A stretch of DNA of 15,493 bases from Oscillospiraceae bacterium (GCA_900768675.1 CAAGDT010000131.1:1-15493); one strand, 5' to 3'; positions 6,842-13,858 are shown, numbered from the stretch's first letter. A program made the numbers and translations. The notes: generated by a model from the sequence alone, not told the origin.

Positions 6842-7259
6842 GCCCGTCGGCGTACTTTACTTCTTCGTCAAGCAGGGTTTCCGCAAGCCTTTTCGTGCTT
6901 TCGGAGGCGTTGGCGCTGTGGTTAAGGGTGCGGGATATGTCGACAATCCCCATATTTGTGCCGTTATACATAATCTCGGCTATGTTGCTTTCTGTTTTGT
7001 CTGCGGCGGTTTTCATATAAATCCCCATTTCAGCCATTGCCCGCTCCATTTTCGGCAGCTTTTTCGCCTGCTTTCCTGCCGCCTCAATTTTGTCCCGGGC
7101 GGTCATGCAGTTCTTTGCGTAATGCTTCTGCTGGCGGAGCAGGTAGTCTGAAAGCTCGGGGCTATGGCATCTTGAACACATAAGCTTGGTGCAGTCGTGC
7201 GCCATACGGCTGTTCTTGTAGATTGAGTTAAGAATATCAATATCATGTTTTTGCAGCAT
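6825..7259 (-). CDS. Small helical-bundle (ferritin-like) hypothetical protein
   Basis: A 144-residue, almost entirely helical protein resembling a conserved clostridial hypothetical family with a ferritin-like bundle of about 140 residues. Typical features are 'LNSIYKNSRMAHDCTK' near 10-25, a second helix with 'LRQQKHYAKN' (41-50), a central 'MGIYMKT' (78-84), then 'SNIAEIMYNGTNMGIVDISRTLNH' (91-114) and a final acidic-basic helix. His and Glu residues occur on several helices, but I cannot assign a metal site. A CxxC pair (Cys28, Cys31) plus Cys23 and Cys51 is distinctive. The ribosome binding site is very strong: the minus strand reads AAGGAGGTT at 7265-7273. Its end overlaps the convergent membrane-protein gene by 17 bases. 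Function is unknown. Confidence 0.85.
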   Translation of the reverse strand: MLQKHDIDILNSIYKNSRMAHDCTKLMCSRCHSPELSDYLLRQQKHYAKNCMTARDKIEAAGKQAKKLPKMERAMAEMGIYMKTAADKTESNIAEIMYNGTNMGIVDISRTLNHSANASESTKRLAETLLDEEVKYADGLKKFL

Positions 7260-7304
7260 ATTGTAACCTCCTTTTTTACAATTATCTGCGGAAAGGCTTT
7301 AATT

Positions 7305-7859
7305 ATGCACAGAGAACCAATCATAAAGATTTTTGCAAAGGGCTTCGGCTTTATGCTTTTCGGAAACGTTCTGGGCGGAATTATGACGATTTCCCTGGCG
7401 CCCTTTATCGGGGAATGGTATATAAGCTATATCGCCCTGCTTTTCACCGTGTTTATCTACGCCTCTCTGCTGTTTACTGCGGGAATGAGGGACGGTCAGC
7501 GGGAGAAGTCTATGCTTAAAAATAAGCGTGTTGAAAGCTGCCCTAAATTCCGCTGGGTAAAAATGGGGCTTATTCTCTGGGCAGTAATGTGTATCCCCTG
7601 TATTGTTCTTGCTCTTGGTTCTTTAGGTGCAGTTACTCTTACCGGCGAATTTCTCTTTGCCTTTCGGTTTATCTGCGGCGCCGTTTACCCGCTTATGCAC
7701 ATAACCGGCATACAGGGCGCAGCCGCAGCAGAGATACCTCTCTGGTTTCCTCTTGTTTGTATGGGCATTTACCTTGTGCTTACCCCGATTTCTGCGCAGA
7801 TAGGCTATAAATTCGGGTTTGACGAGAAGTCGGCGAAGGATTATATGTACGAGAAATAG
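7305..7859 (+). CDS. Multi-pass membrane protein of unknown function
   Basis: A 184-residue integral membrane protein with about four hydrophobic helices (residues roughly 10-32, 38-58, 88-118 and 140-167), a basic cytoplasmic loop between the second and third ('MRDGQREKSMLKNKRVESC'), and a charged C-terminal tail. I recognise no transporter or enzyme motif. The start is placed at the ATG at 7305 because GGAAAGG lies eight bases upstream; the frame is open further upstream to 7245, but that would cover the start of the divergent gene. Only 45 bases separate it from the divergent helical-bundle gene, so the two may share control elements. No clear promoter is visible. Confidence 0.75.
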   Translation: MHREPIIKIFAKGFGFMLFGNVLGGIMTISLAPFIGEWYISYIALLFTVFIYASLLFTAGMRDGQREKSMLKNKRVESCPKFRWVKMGLILWAVMCIPCIVLALGSLGAVTLTGEFLFAFRFICGAVYPLMHITGIQGAAAAEIPLWFPLVCMGIYLVLTPISAQIGYKFGFDEKSAKDYMYEK

Positions 7860-7904
7860 TCCGGAACTATATTTTCATTGTTGAAAAAATTACACATTTC
7901 TCTA

Positions 7905-7933
7905 TTGACAAGCCGTTCAAAATCTGTTATAAT
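7905..7933 (+). promoter_or_regulatory. Sigma-A promoter of the rpsF-ssb-rpsR operon
   Basis: Perfect consensus: TTGACA (7905-7910), a 17-base spacer, TATAAT (7928-7933). This is the strength expected for a ribosomal protein operon. The leader is about 78 bases long and structured. Confidence 0.92.
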
Positions 7934-7941
7934 ACTAAGGC

Positions 7942-7995
7942 TGAAGTACAATCCGTACTTCAATAATCCTTGCTCGCAGGGAAAACTGCGGGCCG
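7942..7995 (+). promoter_or_regulatory. Structured rpsF leader, candidate S6:S18 autoregulatory element
   Basis: Two hairpins follow the promoter. The first pairs TGAAGTAC (7942-7949) with GTACTTCA (7955-7962). The second pairs GCTCGCAG (7972-7979) with CTGCGGGC (7986-7993, one G-U pair) around GGAAAA, with CCG at 7993-7995 on its 3' side. In many bacteria the S6:S18 complex binds a leader hairpin flanked by a CCG trinucleotide that imitates its 16S rRNA site. The fit here is by eye only. Confidence 0.45.
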
Positions 7996-8017
7996 ATAGT
8001 CTATAAGGAGGTATAAT

Positions 8018-8311
8018 ATGGCTAAGTTAGGCGAAAAGTACGAAGCAGTCGTTGTTCTCTCATTAAAGAACGGTGAGGAAGCTGTACAGGGACTCGTAGC
8101 TAAGTTTTCCGATTTAATCAAGGAGAACGCAGAGCTTGTAAATGTTGACGAATGGGGCAAGAGAAAGCTTGCTTACGACATCAACTACGAATCTGAGGGC
8201 TACTATGTTGTTTACAGCTTTGACAGCAAGCCCGATTTCCCCGCTGAGCTTGAACGTATCATCAGCATCACTGACGGCGTTTTACGTTCTATCGTAACCT
8301 TACGCAAGTAA
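8018..8311 (+). CDS. rpsF: Small ribosomal subunit protein bS6
   Basis: Ribosomal protein S6, which binds the central domain of 16S rRNA together with S18 in the platform of the 30S subunit. The 97-residue length is typical of Gram-positive S6. Hallmarks are the N-terminal strand 'KYEAVVVLSL', the central 'VDEWGKRKLAYDINYESEGYY' (144-206 in bases of the gene, residues about 44-64) containing the RNA-binding 'W-G-K-R-L-A-Y' core, and the C-terminal 'RIISITDGVLRSIVTL'. AAGGAGG at 8005-8011 gives an ideal ribosome binding site. It leads the operon with ssb and rpsR, the standard bacterial arrangement. Confidence 0.98.
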   Translation: MAKLGEKYEAVVVLSLKNGEEAVQGLVAKFSDLIKENAELVNVDEWGKRKLAYDINYESEGYYVVYSFDSKPDFPAELERIISITDGVLRSIVTLRK

Positions 8312-8351
8312 GCAGACGACAGTAAGGAAATCACGGACAGGAGGTTGAAAA

Positions 8352-8843
8352 ATGTATAATAAGGTAATATTGCTCGGACGTATAACTCAGGACCTTCAGC
8401 TCAGGACAACTCCCCAGGGCACCTCTGTTCTGACCTTCAGCATTGCGGTTGACCGCCGTTTCCAGGCCAAGGGCGAGGAGAAGAAGTCTGACTTCTTCAA
8501 CTGCGTTGCATGGCGCCAGGAAGCGGAGTTCATTTCAAGATTCTGGTCAAAGGGACGCGCTATACTTGTAGAGGGCGAGCTCCAGAACCGCAGCTATGTT
8601 GACAAGAACGGCGTTACAAGATATGTTACCGAAATTATCGTTGACCGTGCCTGCTTTACAGGAGAAGCCCGCCAGAATAACGGCGGCGGAAGCTACCGTG
8701 ACGCAGGATACCCCGAAGAGCCTCCCGCTCCTTCGCAGCACCCCGCTGCTGCGTCCAATGCCGAGCCTACCGCTTCAAACGGCAGCTATACGGCTAAGGA
8801 CTTTGTTGAAACCACCACAACAGATGACGATTATCCATTTTAA
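8352..8843 (+). CDS. ssb: Single-stranded DNA-binding protein
   Basis: Binds single-stranded DNA during replication, recombination and repair, working as a tetramer. Residues 1-105 form the OB fold, starting 'MYNKVILLGRITQDLQLR' and including 'FFNCVAWRQEAEFI' and 'GRAILVEGELQNRSY'. A flexible Gly/Pro/Ala/Ser-rich linker covers about 108-155, and the protein ends in the acidic tail 'TDDDYPF', the conserved site that recruits partner proteins. The length of 163 residues is normal. The gene sits 40 bases after rpsF with AGGAGGT at 8339-8345, and precedes rpsR by 17 bases, so it is co-expressed with the ribosomal proteins. Confidence 0.98.
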   Translation: MYNKVILLGRITQDLQLRTTPQGTSVLTFSIAVDRRFQAKGEEKKSDFFNCVAWRQEAEFISRFWSKGRAILVEGELQNRSYVDKNGVTRYVTEIIVDRACFTGEARQNNGGGSYRDAGYPEEPPAPSQHPAAASNAEPTASNGSYTAKDFVETTTTDDDYPF

Positions 8844-8860
8844 TGAAGGAGGATATTACA

Positions 8861-9118
8861 ATGGCTGAAAAGAAGGAAATGAACGAAAGAGCTGCACGCC
8901 CTGTAAAGCGCGGCAGAAAAAAGGTTTGCCAGTTCTGCGCTGACAGAGCGGAATTTATTGATTACAAGGACGTTGCTAAGCTTAAGAAGTGCATGACCGA
9001 GCGCTCCAAGATTTTACCCAGACGTGTAACAGGCTGCTGCGCTTATCATCAGAGAGAGCTTACAGTAGCAATCAAGAGAGCAAGACAGATTGCCCTTATT
9101 CCTTACGTTTCCGACTGA
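8861..9118 (+). CDS. rpsR: Small ribosomal subunit protein bS18, cysteine-rich form
   Basis: Ribosomal protein S18, partner of S6 in the 30S platform. The C-terminal half is diagnostic: 'LPRRVTGCCAYHQREL' (52-67) followed by 'AIKRARQIALIPYV'. The N-terminal half has a CxxC pair (Cys23, Cys26), and with Cys44 and Cys59/Cys60 this suggests the zinc-binding (C+) version of the protein. The start is placed at the ATG at 8861, preceded by AAGGAGG (8846-8852) with eight bases of spacing; the in-frame ATG at 8843 would add six residues and swallow this site. The mature length of 85 residues is typical. It ends the operon, followed by a terminator. Confidence 0.97.
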   Translation: MAEKKEMNERAARPVKRGRKKVCQFCADRAEFIDYKDVAKLKKCMTERSKILPRRVTGCCAYHQRELTVAIKRARQIALIPYVSD

Positions 9119-9139
9119 TAACGTAACATACGCAAAAAT

Positions 9140-9181
9140 ACAGAGCAAAATCGCTTAACCGTGATTTTGCTCTGTTTTTTT
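9140..9181 (+). terminator. Rho-independent terminator of the rpsF operon
   Basis: ACAGAGCAAAATC (9140-9152) pairs perfectly with GATTTTGCTCTGT (9163-9175) around a ten-base loop, and a run of seven T follows (9175-9181). It is a canonical strong terminator. Confidence 0.93.
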
Positions 9182-9216
9182 GTGGAGTTCTGAGATGTGG
9201 GGTAGATAATTACTGT

Positions 9217-9248
9217 CAACGGGTCGGGGTGAAATCCCCGACCCGTTG
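9217..9248. terminator. 13-bp GC-rich hairpin between convergent genes, possible terminator of the HD-GYP gene
   Basis: CAACGGGTCGGGG (9217-9229) pairs perfectly with CCCCGACCCGTTG (9236-9248) around TGAAAT. It lies 43 bases beyond the stop of the minus-strand signalling gene. Neither side has a proper T run, so intrinsic termination is uncertain. It may instead stabilise the 3' end of the message. Confidence 0.5.
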
Positions 9249-9291
9249 TTCATGGAAACTTGCAATACTTCCGTTCCGGATTATTACCTCC

Positions 9292-12200
9292 TCATTCGGA
9301 AATATTGATACATTCGGTCATATTGTGGACGATTTCCTTGATAAGGGGCGCTAAGAAGGGCTTTGTAACGTAGTCGTCGCAGCCCAGCTCCGCAAAGCCA
9401 ACAGAGGTATCAAGGCTCTTGTCGCCGGTCATAAGCACAACGGGAGTCTGATATTTCTTCCGTATCAGCTTCAGGGTTTCCAGTCCGTCCATTTCCGGCA
9501 TATTTACGTCCAGCATAATAAGGTCGAACTCCTGCTCGTCAAGAATTTCAAGAGCCTGCTTACCGCTTGTGGCGGAAACTATTTCGTACATCGGCTCGTC
9601 CTTCATTATGCGGGCAATAAGCTTGCTGTTTATTATCTCGTCGTCCACGGTAAGGATACGCTTCTGTGAAAAATCGCCCTGCTTCATCGTATATTCCGTA
9701 TCCTCGTCAATCATCTGAAGCATAACATCGGCGATAGCGGGGTCGAACTGAGTACCTCTGCCTTTTTTGATTTCTGAGCGGACAACCTCCTGGGGAAGCG
9801 CCTTTCGGTAGCTTCTGTTGCTGGTCATAGCATCGTAAGAGTCTGCAACGCCGAGAATTCTTGCGGCTTCGGGTATATTTTCTCCCTCAAGCCCGTTGGG
9901 ATAGCCCTTTCCGTCGTATCTTTCGTGGTGGTACTTTGCGGAAATTGCAATAAGCTTGCTGCCCGAAATTCCTCTTAAAATATGGTAGCCTGTTACGGGG
10001 TGGATTTTGATTATATCGTATTCCTCGTCGGTAAGCTTTCCCGCCTTGTTGATAATTTCAACGGGAACTCTTATCTTTCCTACGTCGTGGAGCAGTCCTG
10101 CACGGTAAATCTCCTCCTGCTCCTCCTTTGTCTTGCCCATTCTTGCGGCAATCATTCTCGAATACTCCGCAACTCTCTTTGAGTGACCGCTTGTATATCT
10201 GTCCTTTGCGTCAACCGCTTCACTGAGGGCGGTTACGGTCTGAATAAAGAGGGCTTTTATTGTGTTCTGTTTTGCAATAAGCTCGCTTGTCTGCTGCTCA
10301 ATTTTCTCCTCAAGCTCCGTCTGTACCTTTTCCAGCTCGTTCTTTCTGGTTACGAAGAAAACAATGCCTATAAGGCTTACAAGAGCAAGTATAGCAGCTT
10401 CGGCGCAGACTGCAACAAGATAGGTTCTGAAGCCCGGCTCTTCCCATGGCTTCATTTCCGTGCGCAGAGTGTAGGTTGTTTCCTGGAGAACCTTTTCTCC
10501 CGTGCTGTCAATAATCTGGAGGCAGACGCTGTACTGAGGGGAATTTGGTTTGAATATCTTCACATGCTCAATCTCGTTCCATCTGTAGGTTCTGGGATTG
10601 CTTTCAAGCTCCTTTACAAAGAATCGAACTCCAACGTCCGAAAAGGCATAGTTTCTTACCGAAGCGTGAAGATTTATATCCTTTGCTCCGGGCGGGATAA
10701 TGTAGGTATATTCATTTTGCTTTTCAAGCGGCTTTCCGTCGCACTCGGCAGACACTATTCCATACTTCATTCCCGTTTCTTCGCTTGCGGCAATACCGCT
10801 GAATACGATAACGCCGCTGTTGCTGCAAAGGAAAAGCCTTCCGTCATCGGTAAGATAATTCCAGGAATTTGCGGTAAGTCCCGAAAGCAGACCCTCTCCC
10901 GCAGAGTAAAGCTTGTAATTTCCGCCGCCGCTGCAAAGTCCGGAAACCGTGGTTTCATAAATACCTGCGCTGCAGGTTACATAGGCTTTTTCGCCGTCTA
11001 TAATTATGTCATAATTATTGAAATAAGGGAAATCGGAAAGACGGCTTATATTTCCTCTTGAATCCATGTGGCAAAGGGCGTTGCTTGTTACAATAAGAAA
11101 GCCGTCCTCGTGGGGAATTATTCTGAGCACAACTTCGGAGGATAGTCCGTCCTCTGCGGTATAGTTCTTAATAAGACCGCCTTCGGATATAACATAAATT
11201 CCGCTTCCGTCGCTTCCTGCCCAAAGAGAACCGTCGGGACCCTCCGCAAGGGAAAGAATCTGGGTGTTGGCAAGCCCGTCGTCGGAGTCAAGAGCAGCTG
11301 TAAGCTCGCCGTCTGTAAAGAAGTTTATGCCGTTTGAGGTTCCTGCCGCAACAGTACCGTCGGAAAGACGGATAATGCACCTGAAACGGTCGCTTGTAAC
11401 CTTGTCGGTTTCGGTAGAGTAAAGGCGTATGCTTCCGTCGGGCTTGAATCTGAAAAGTCCTCCGTAGGTGCATACCCAAAGGCTTCCGTCAATATCTGCA
11501 TAAAGACAGCGCACCCTGTATCCGTCGGTCATTTTTCTCAGCCTTGCGAACTTGTTTGAAACCCCGTTTTTATCGAAGACAACAAGCCCGTTGTCCGTGC
11601 CGCAGATATATGTGCCGTCGTAGTATTCCACTGCATTTACAACGCAGGAGCTTACTCCCGCCTTTTCAAATACGTCAAGGAAGGGGCTTTCCGAAAGCTT
11701 CATAACGCCGTAATGGGAGGAGGCGAGCCATAGGTTGCCCTGATAATCCTCGTGGAAATAGACTATTGAGGAGTCGAAGCCCTTGAATTTTACCCGCTGG
11801 TACTTTCCGTCCTGTCCGATATAGCCTGTTTCAAGACGCTGGGCTATCCATATACGGTTGCTGCTGTCCTCGAAAATTGCGGAAATCTGGTCTGCACCTA
11901 TATCGAACTTCTCTTTAAGCACGATTTTGCCGGTTGTAATCTCGGCGCTGAAAAGCTCGCCTGTTTCCGTACCTATCATAAGTCCTTTTGAAGTGGGGGC
12001 AAGGCAGTAGTAGAAGTAATCTCCCATTCCTGCGCTGTCAAGCGTAAGCTTCCTGTCCCCGTTAATTGCGTAAACGCAGCCGTTGTTGTCCATAACCACA
12101 AGCATATCCTTGTAAACGGTCATGTACTTGACGAAATTTATGTCATGAGAGGATATTTCTATATTGTCATCAGCGTCAAACTTACAGATTTTTTCGCTTG

Positions 12201-13242
12201 TTCCCACATAAACGTTGCCTTCATTGTCCTCAGCAAAGCAGCGCACCGAGTTTGTGGGCAGTCCGTCCTCTTCGGTGAAGTAGGTGTACTGTCCGTTTTC
12301 GTATCTTGCGATACCTGCGTCGTTTGTGCCTATCCAGAGCCGTCCCTTGCTGTCGGTCATCATGCCCACAACGTTTACAAGACCACCCTCACGGATAAAT
12401 TCAAACTGGTTTCCGTCGTATCTTGTAAGACCTGCGTAGCTTCCTATCCAGATATATCCGTCGTCGGTTTCGCAGATAACATTTGCGTCGGAGGAAATCA
12501 TACCGTTTGTATTGTCGTATATCTTTTCAACGAAGTTAAGGTAATCGGAGCCGTTTTCCTCTTCTGACTGAGCTGTTACAGCCTCGTTTACGCCGCTTTC
12601 TGCCGAGGTTTTTATCCCGAACATAAGGGAAGCGCCGGAAAGGGCGATGCCTGCCGCAGCAATAAGGGAGGCGGCCTTTGCAGCAGCCGTTTTCTTGTCC
12701 TTATGCTTCTTGATAAGGCGGAAGGTAAGGGTTATAAGGCAGGCGATAAGAACGCATATCTGCTTATCAACTACCTCAACGATAGCCTGTCCGGCCATAG
12801 CTGCCGCCCAGTGGGGAGCGTCATACCACAGAAGCATTTCCACAAGGGTATCTCCCCAGCTGTTTCCGTTATAGCCACCGAAGAAGATGAGGTTTATGGG
12901 AGTGGAGGCAATTGTGCAGATTATTCCCAGCCAGAAGCTTGCAAGGGCAGCTCTCAGCGGGTTAAGCAGGTAGCCCTTTTTCACGAAATATGTAATAAGC
13001 GCTGCGGCAATTATGCCCACAAAGCAGTAAACCAGTCTTATCGGGCTTGCAGCACCGAAGAAGACATTTGCGGAAAGGGCGGCAATAAGCGCCCCGGGGA
13101 AGCCTGCAAAATCGGCGGCAACAAAGGTTCCCGCCATATCCAGCCATATCGGCAGACCGAAGCTCTGAGCGATAAGACGTCCGGATATATTAAGCACAAT
13201 TCCCGTAAAAACAGCGATGAGCTTTTTAAGCGATGGTTTCAA
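9292..13242 (-). CDS. Membrane sensor with regulator propellers, HD-GYP phosphodiesterase and C-terminal receiver domain
   Basis: A 1316-residue signalling protein. Residues 1-178 form a multi-pass domain of about five helices resembling ECF-transporter S components ('LDMAGTFVAADFAGFPGALIAAL'-like pattern, 34-56), followed by a further helix near 190-210. Residues 235-820 carry at least twelve regulator-propeller blades, such as 'GYIWIGSYAGLTRYDG' (262-277) and 'GRLWIGTNDAGIARYENG' (300-317), and about 835-928 look like a Y_Y_Y domain. Next come a transmembrane helix (938-964) and a coiled coil (965-992). The HD-GYP domain (996-1178) has all motifs: His1020, His1052-Asp1053, His1081, 'HHERYDGKGYP' (1105-1115); it should hydrolyse cyclic di-GMP. 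The receiver (1195-1313) has Asp1200/1201, phosphoacceptor Asp1245, Thr1272 and Lys1294. No histidine kinase is present. The start is TTG: an in-frame TGA lies two codons upstream and GGGGTGA precedes it. Confidence 0.93.
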   Translation of the reverse strand: MKPSLKKLIAVFTGIVLNISGRLIAQSFGLPIWLDMAGTFVAADFAGFPGALIAALSANVFFGAASPIRLVYCFVGIIAAALITYFVKKGYLLNPLRAALASFWLGIICTIASTPINLIFFGGYNGNSWGDTLVEMLLWYDAPHWAAAMAGQAIVEVVDKQICVLIACLITLTFRLIKKHKDKKTAAAKAASLIAAAGIALSGASLMFGIKTSAESGVNEAVTAQSEEENGSDYLNFVEKIYDNTNGMISSDANVICETDDGYIWIGSYAGLTRYDGNQFEFIREGGLVNVVGMMTDSKGRLWIGTNDAGIARYENGQYTYFTEEDGLPTNSVRCFAEDNEGNVYVGTSEKICKFDADDNIEISSHDINFVKYMTVYKDMLVVMDNNGCVYAINGDRKLTLDSAGMGDYFYYCLAPTSKGLMIGTETGELFSAEITTGKIVLKEKFDIGADQISAIFEDSSNRIWIAQRLETGYIGQDGKYQRVKFKGFDSSIVYFHEDYQGNLWLASSHYGVMKLSESPFLDVFEKAGVSSCVVNAVEYYDGTYICGTDNGLVVFDKNGVSNKFARLRKMTDGYRVRCLYADIDGSLWVCTYGGLFRFKPDGSIRLYSTETDKVTSDRFRCIIRLSDGTVAAGTSNGINFFTDGELTAALDSDDGLANTQILSLAEGPDGSLWAGSDGSGIYVISEGGLIKNYTAEDGLSSEVVLRIIPHEDGFLIVTSNALCHMDSRGNISRLSDFPYFNNYDIIIDGEKAYVTCSAGIYETTVSGLCSGGGNYKLYSAGEGLLSGLTANSWNYLTDDGRLFLCSNSGVIVFSGIAASEETGMKYGIVSAECDGKPLEKQNEYTYIIPPGAKDINLHASVRNYAFSDVGVRFFVKELESNPRTYRWNEIEHVKIFKPNSPQYSVCLQIIDSTGEKVLQETTYTLRTEMKPWEEPGFRTYLVAVCAEAAILALVSLIGIVFFVTRKNELEKVQTELEEKIEQQTSELIAKQNTIKALFIQTVTALSEAVDAKDRYTSGHSKRVAEYSRMIAARMGKTKEEQEEIYRAGLLHDVGKIRVPVEIINKAGKLTDEEYDIIKIHPVTGYHILRGISGSKLIAISAKYHHERYDGKGYPNGLEGENIPEAARILGVADSYDAMTSNRSYRKALPQEVVRSEIKKGRGTQFDPAIADVMLQMIDEDTEYTMKQGDFSQKRILTVDDEIINSKLIARIMKDEPMYEIVSATSGKQALEILDEQEFDLIMLDVNMPEMDGLETLKLIRKKYQTPVVLMTGDKSLDTSVGFAELGCDDYVTKPFLAPLIKEIVHNMTECINISE

Positions 13243-13265
13243 TAAAAATCACCCCATGGTAACAG

Positions 13266-13311
13266 TAGCAGCGGGCTGCAAAACAGCAGGTTATACAGCC
13301 GCTTTTCTTTT
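13266..13311. promoter_or_regulatory. Hairpin in the leader of the HD-GYP gene
   Basis: AGCGG-CTG (13270-13278, one bulged G) can pair with CAGCCGCT (13296-13303). A 12-base near-palindrome, GCAGC-GG-GCTGC, overlaps its left arm. It sits between the likely promoter and the TTG start, inside the untranslated leader of the minus-strand message. On the plus strand a TTTTCTTTT run follows, which would block plus-strand read-through. It does not match the known cyclic di-GMP riboswitch patterns. Confidence 0.35.
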
Positions 13312-13332
13312 GTTCATAGTATATTCTTAATA

Positions 13333-13361
13333 AGTATAGCACAAATTGTCGAAAAAGTCCA
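13333..13361 (-). promoter_or_regulatory. Probable promoter of the HD-GYP signalling gene
   Basis: On the minus strand TGGACT (13361-13356) and TATACT (13338-13333) are separated by 17 bases. The -10 box is good and the -35 box matches four of six consensus positions. A second TATACT occurs at 13323-13318 without a good -35. The leader would be about 85 bases. Confidence 0.5.
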
Positions 13362-13428
13362 TAGGCTGGGGACTATTATTTCAGGTGCTGAGGATTATTG
13401 TGAGCGATACGGCATAAAATACAGAAGA

Positions 13429-13452
13429 GTCCGCCCCCTAACAGAGGCGGAC
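13429..13452 (-). terminator. Terminator of the mazF gene
   Basis: GTCCGCC (13429-13435) and GGCGGAC (13446-13452) pair perfectly around a ten-base loop, starting seven bases beyond the mazF stop codon. On the minus strand the stem is followed by TCTTCTGTATTTTA, a moderately T-rich tail. Confidence 0.7.
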
Positions 13453-13458
13453 CTTAAT

Positions 13459-13809
13459 TTATTGCTGCTCCAGTCCGAAGCTTACCGAAAGCGCGCTGTC
13501 AACCCTGTGCATAGCGGCGCTGTCCAGCTCGCCCATACGTTCCTTAAGCCTTTTTTTATCCAATGTACGCACCTGTTCAAGCAGAACGACGGAATCCTTA
13601 GCAAGCCCGCAGCTTACTGCGTCGAGAGAAATATGTGTGGGCAGCTTTGCCTTCTCCCGCTGGCTTGTGATTGCGGCGGCGATAACCGTGGGGCTGTGCT
13701 TGTTGCCTATATCGTTCTGTACTATAAGAACAGGCCGTATGCCGCCCTGCTCAGAGCCTACAACGGGGCTTAAATCCGCGTAATATATCTCTCCGCGCTT
13801 TATTGTCAT
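13459..13809 (-). CDS. mazF: MazF/NdoA-type endoribonuclease toxin
   Basis: A sequence-specific mRNA interferase of the MazF/PemK family; the Bacillus homologue NdoA (EndoA) cuts single-stranded RNA at UACAU. The 116-residue product has the same length as NdoA and is nearly colinear: 'KRGEIYYADLSPVVGSEQGG' (4-23), 'RPVLIVQND' (25-33), 'SPTVIAAAITSQREKAKLPTH' across 39-59, and 'DSVVLLEQVRTLDKKRL' in the C-terminal half. The catalytic Arg in 'GIRPV' and the Thr-Ser in 'AAITSQ' are present, so it looks active. The start at 13809 is preferred because AAAGGAA lies eight bases upstream; an ATG at 13818 overlaps that site. No antitoxin gene of the MazE/NdoAI type lies directly upstream, where one would expect it; the next gene there is divergent. 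A terminator follows. Confidence 0.95.
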   Translation of the reverse strand: MTIKRGEIYYADLSPVVGSEQGGIRPVLIVQNDIGNKHSPTVIAAAITSQREKAKLPTHISLDAVSCGLAKDSVVLLEQVRTLDKKRLKERMGELDSAAMHRVDSALSVSFGLEQQ

Positions 13810-13836
13810 ATTAACCATTCCTTTCCTGTACGCTTA

Positions 13837-13858
13837 CGGCGGGGCTTTTCCTCCGCCG
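13837..13858. promoter_or_regulatory. GC-rich hairpin in the mazF leader
   Basis: CGGCGGGG (13837-13844) can pair with CC-CCGCCG (13850-13858, one bulged T) around CTTTT. It lies about 28 bases upstream of the mazF start in an AT-rich surrounding. On the minus strand its left arm contains GGAGG with no start codon at a useful distance. It may affect mazF expression or block read-through. No clear mazF promoter is seen. Confidence 0.35.

Noticed and set aside
9282..9293. Strong Shine-Dalgarno-like AGGAGGT on the minus strand right at the HD-GYP stop
   Set aside because: No ATG, GTG or TTG lies at a usable distance, and the frame that follows runs through two hairpins; perhaps a relic of a lost downstream gene.
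10183..11061. 292-codon plus-strand open frame inside the HD-GYP gene
   Set aside because: It is antisense to the strongly supported propeller and coiled-coil coding sequence, has low-complexity Cys/Leu-rich translation and no ribosome binding site.
12703..13245. 180-codon plus-strand open frame over the N-terminal membrane domain
   Set aside because: It mirrors the minus-strand membrane coding sequence and has no motif; the opposite strand explains the openness.
13243..13332. Cyclic di-GMP riboswitch upstream of the HD-GYP gene
   Set aside because: The leader lacks the conserved GEMM core sequences and tetraloop-receptor pattern; only a simple hairpin is seen.
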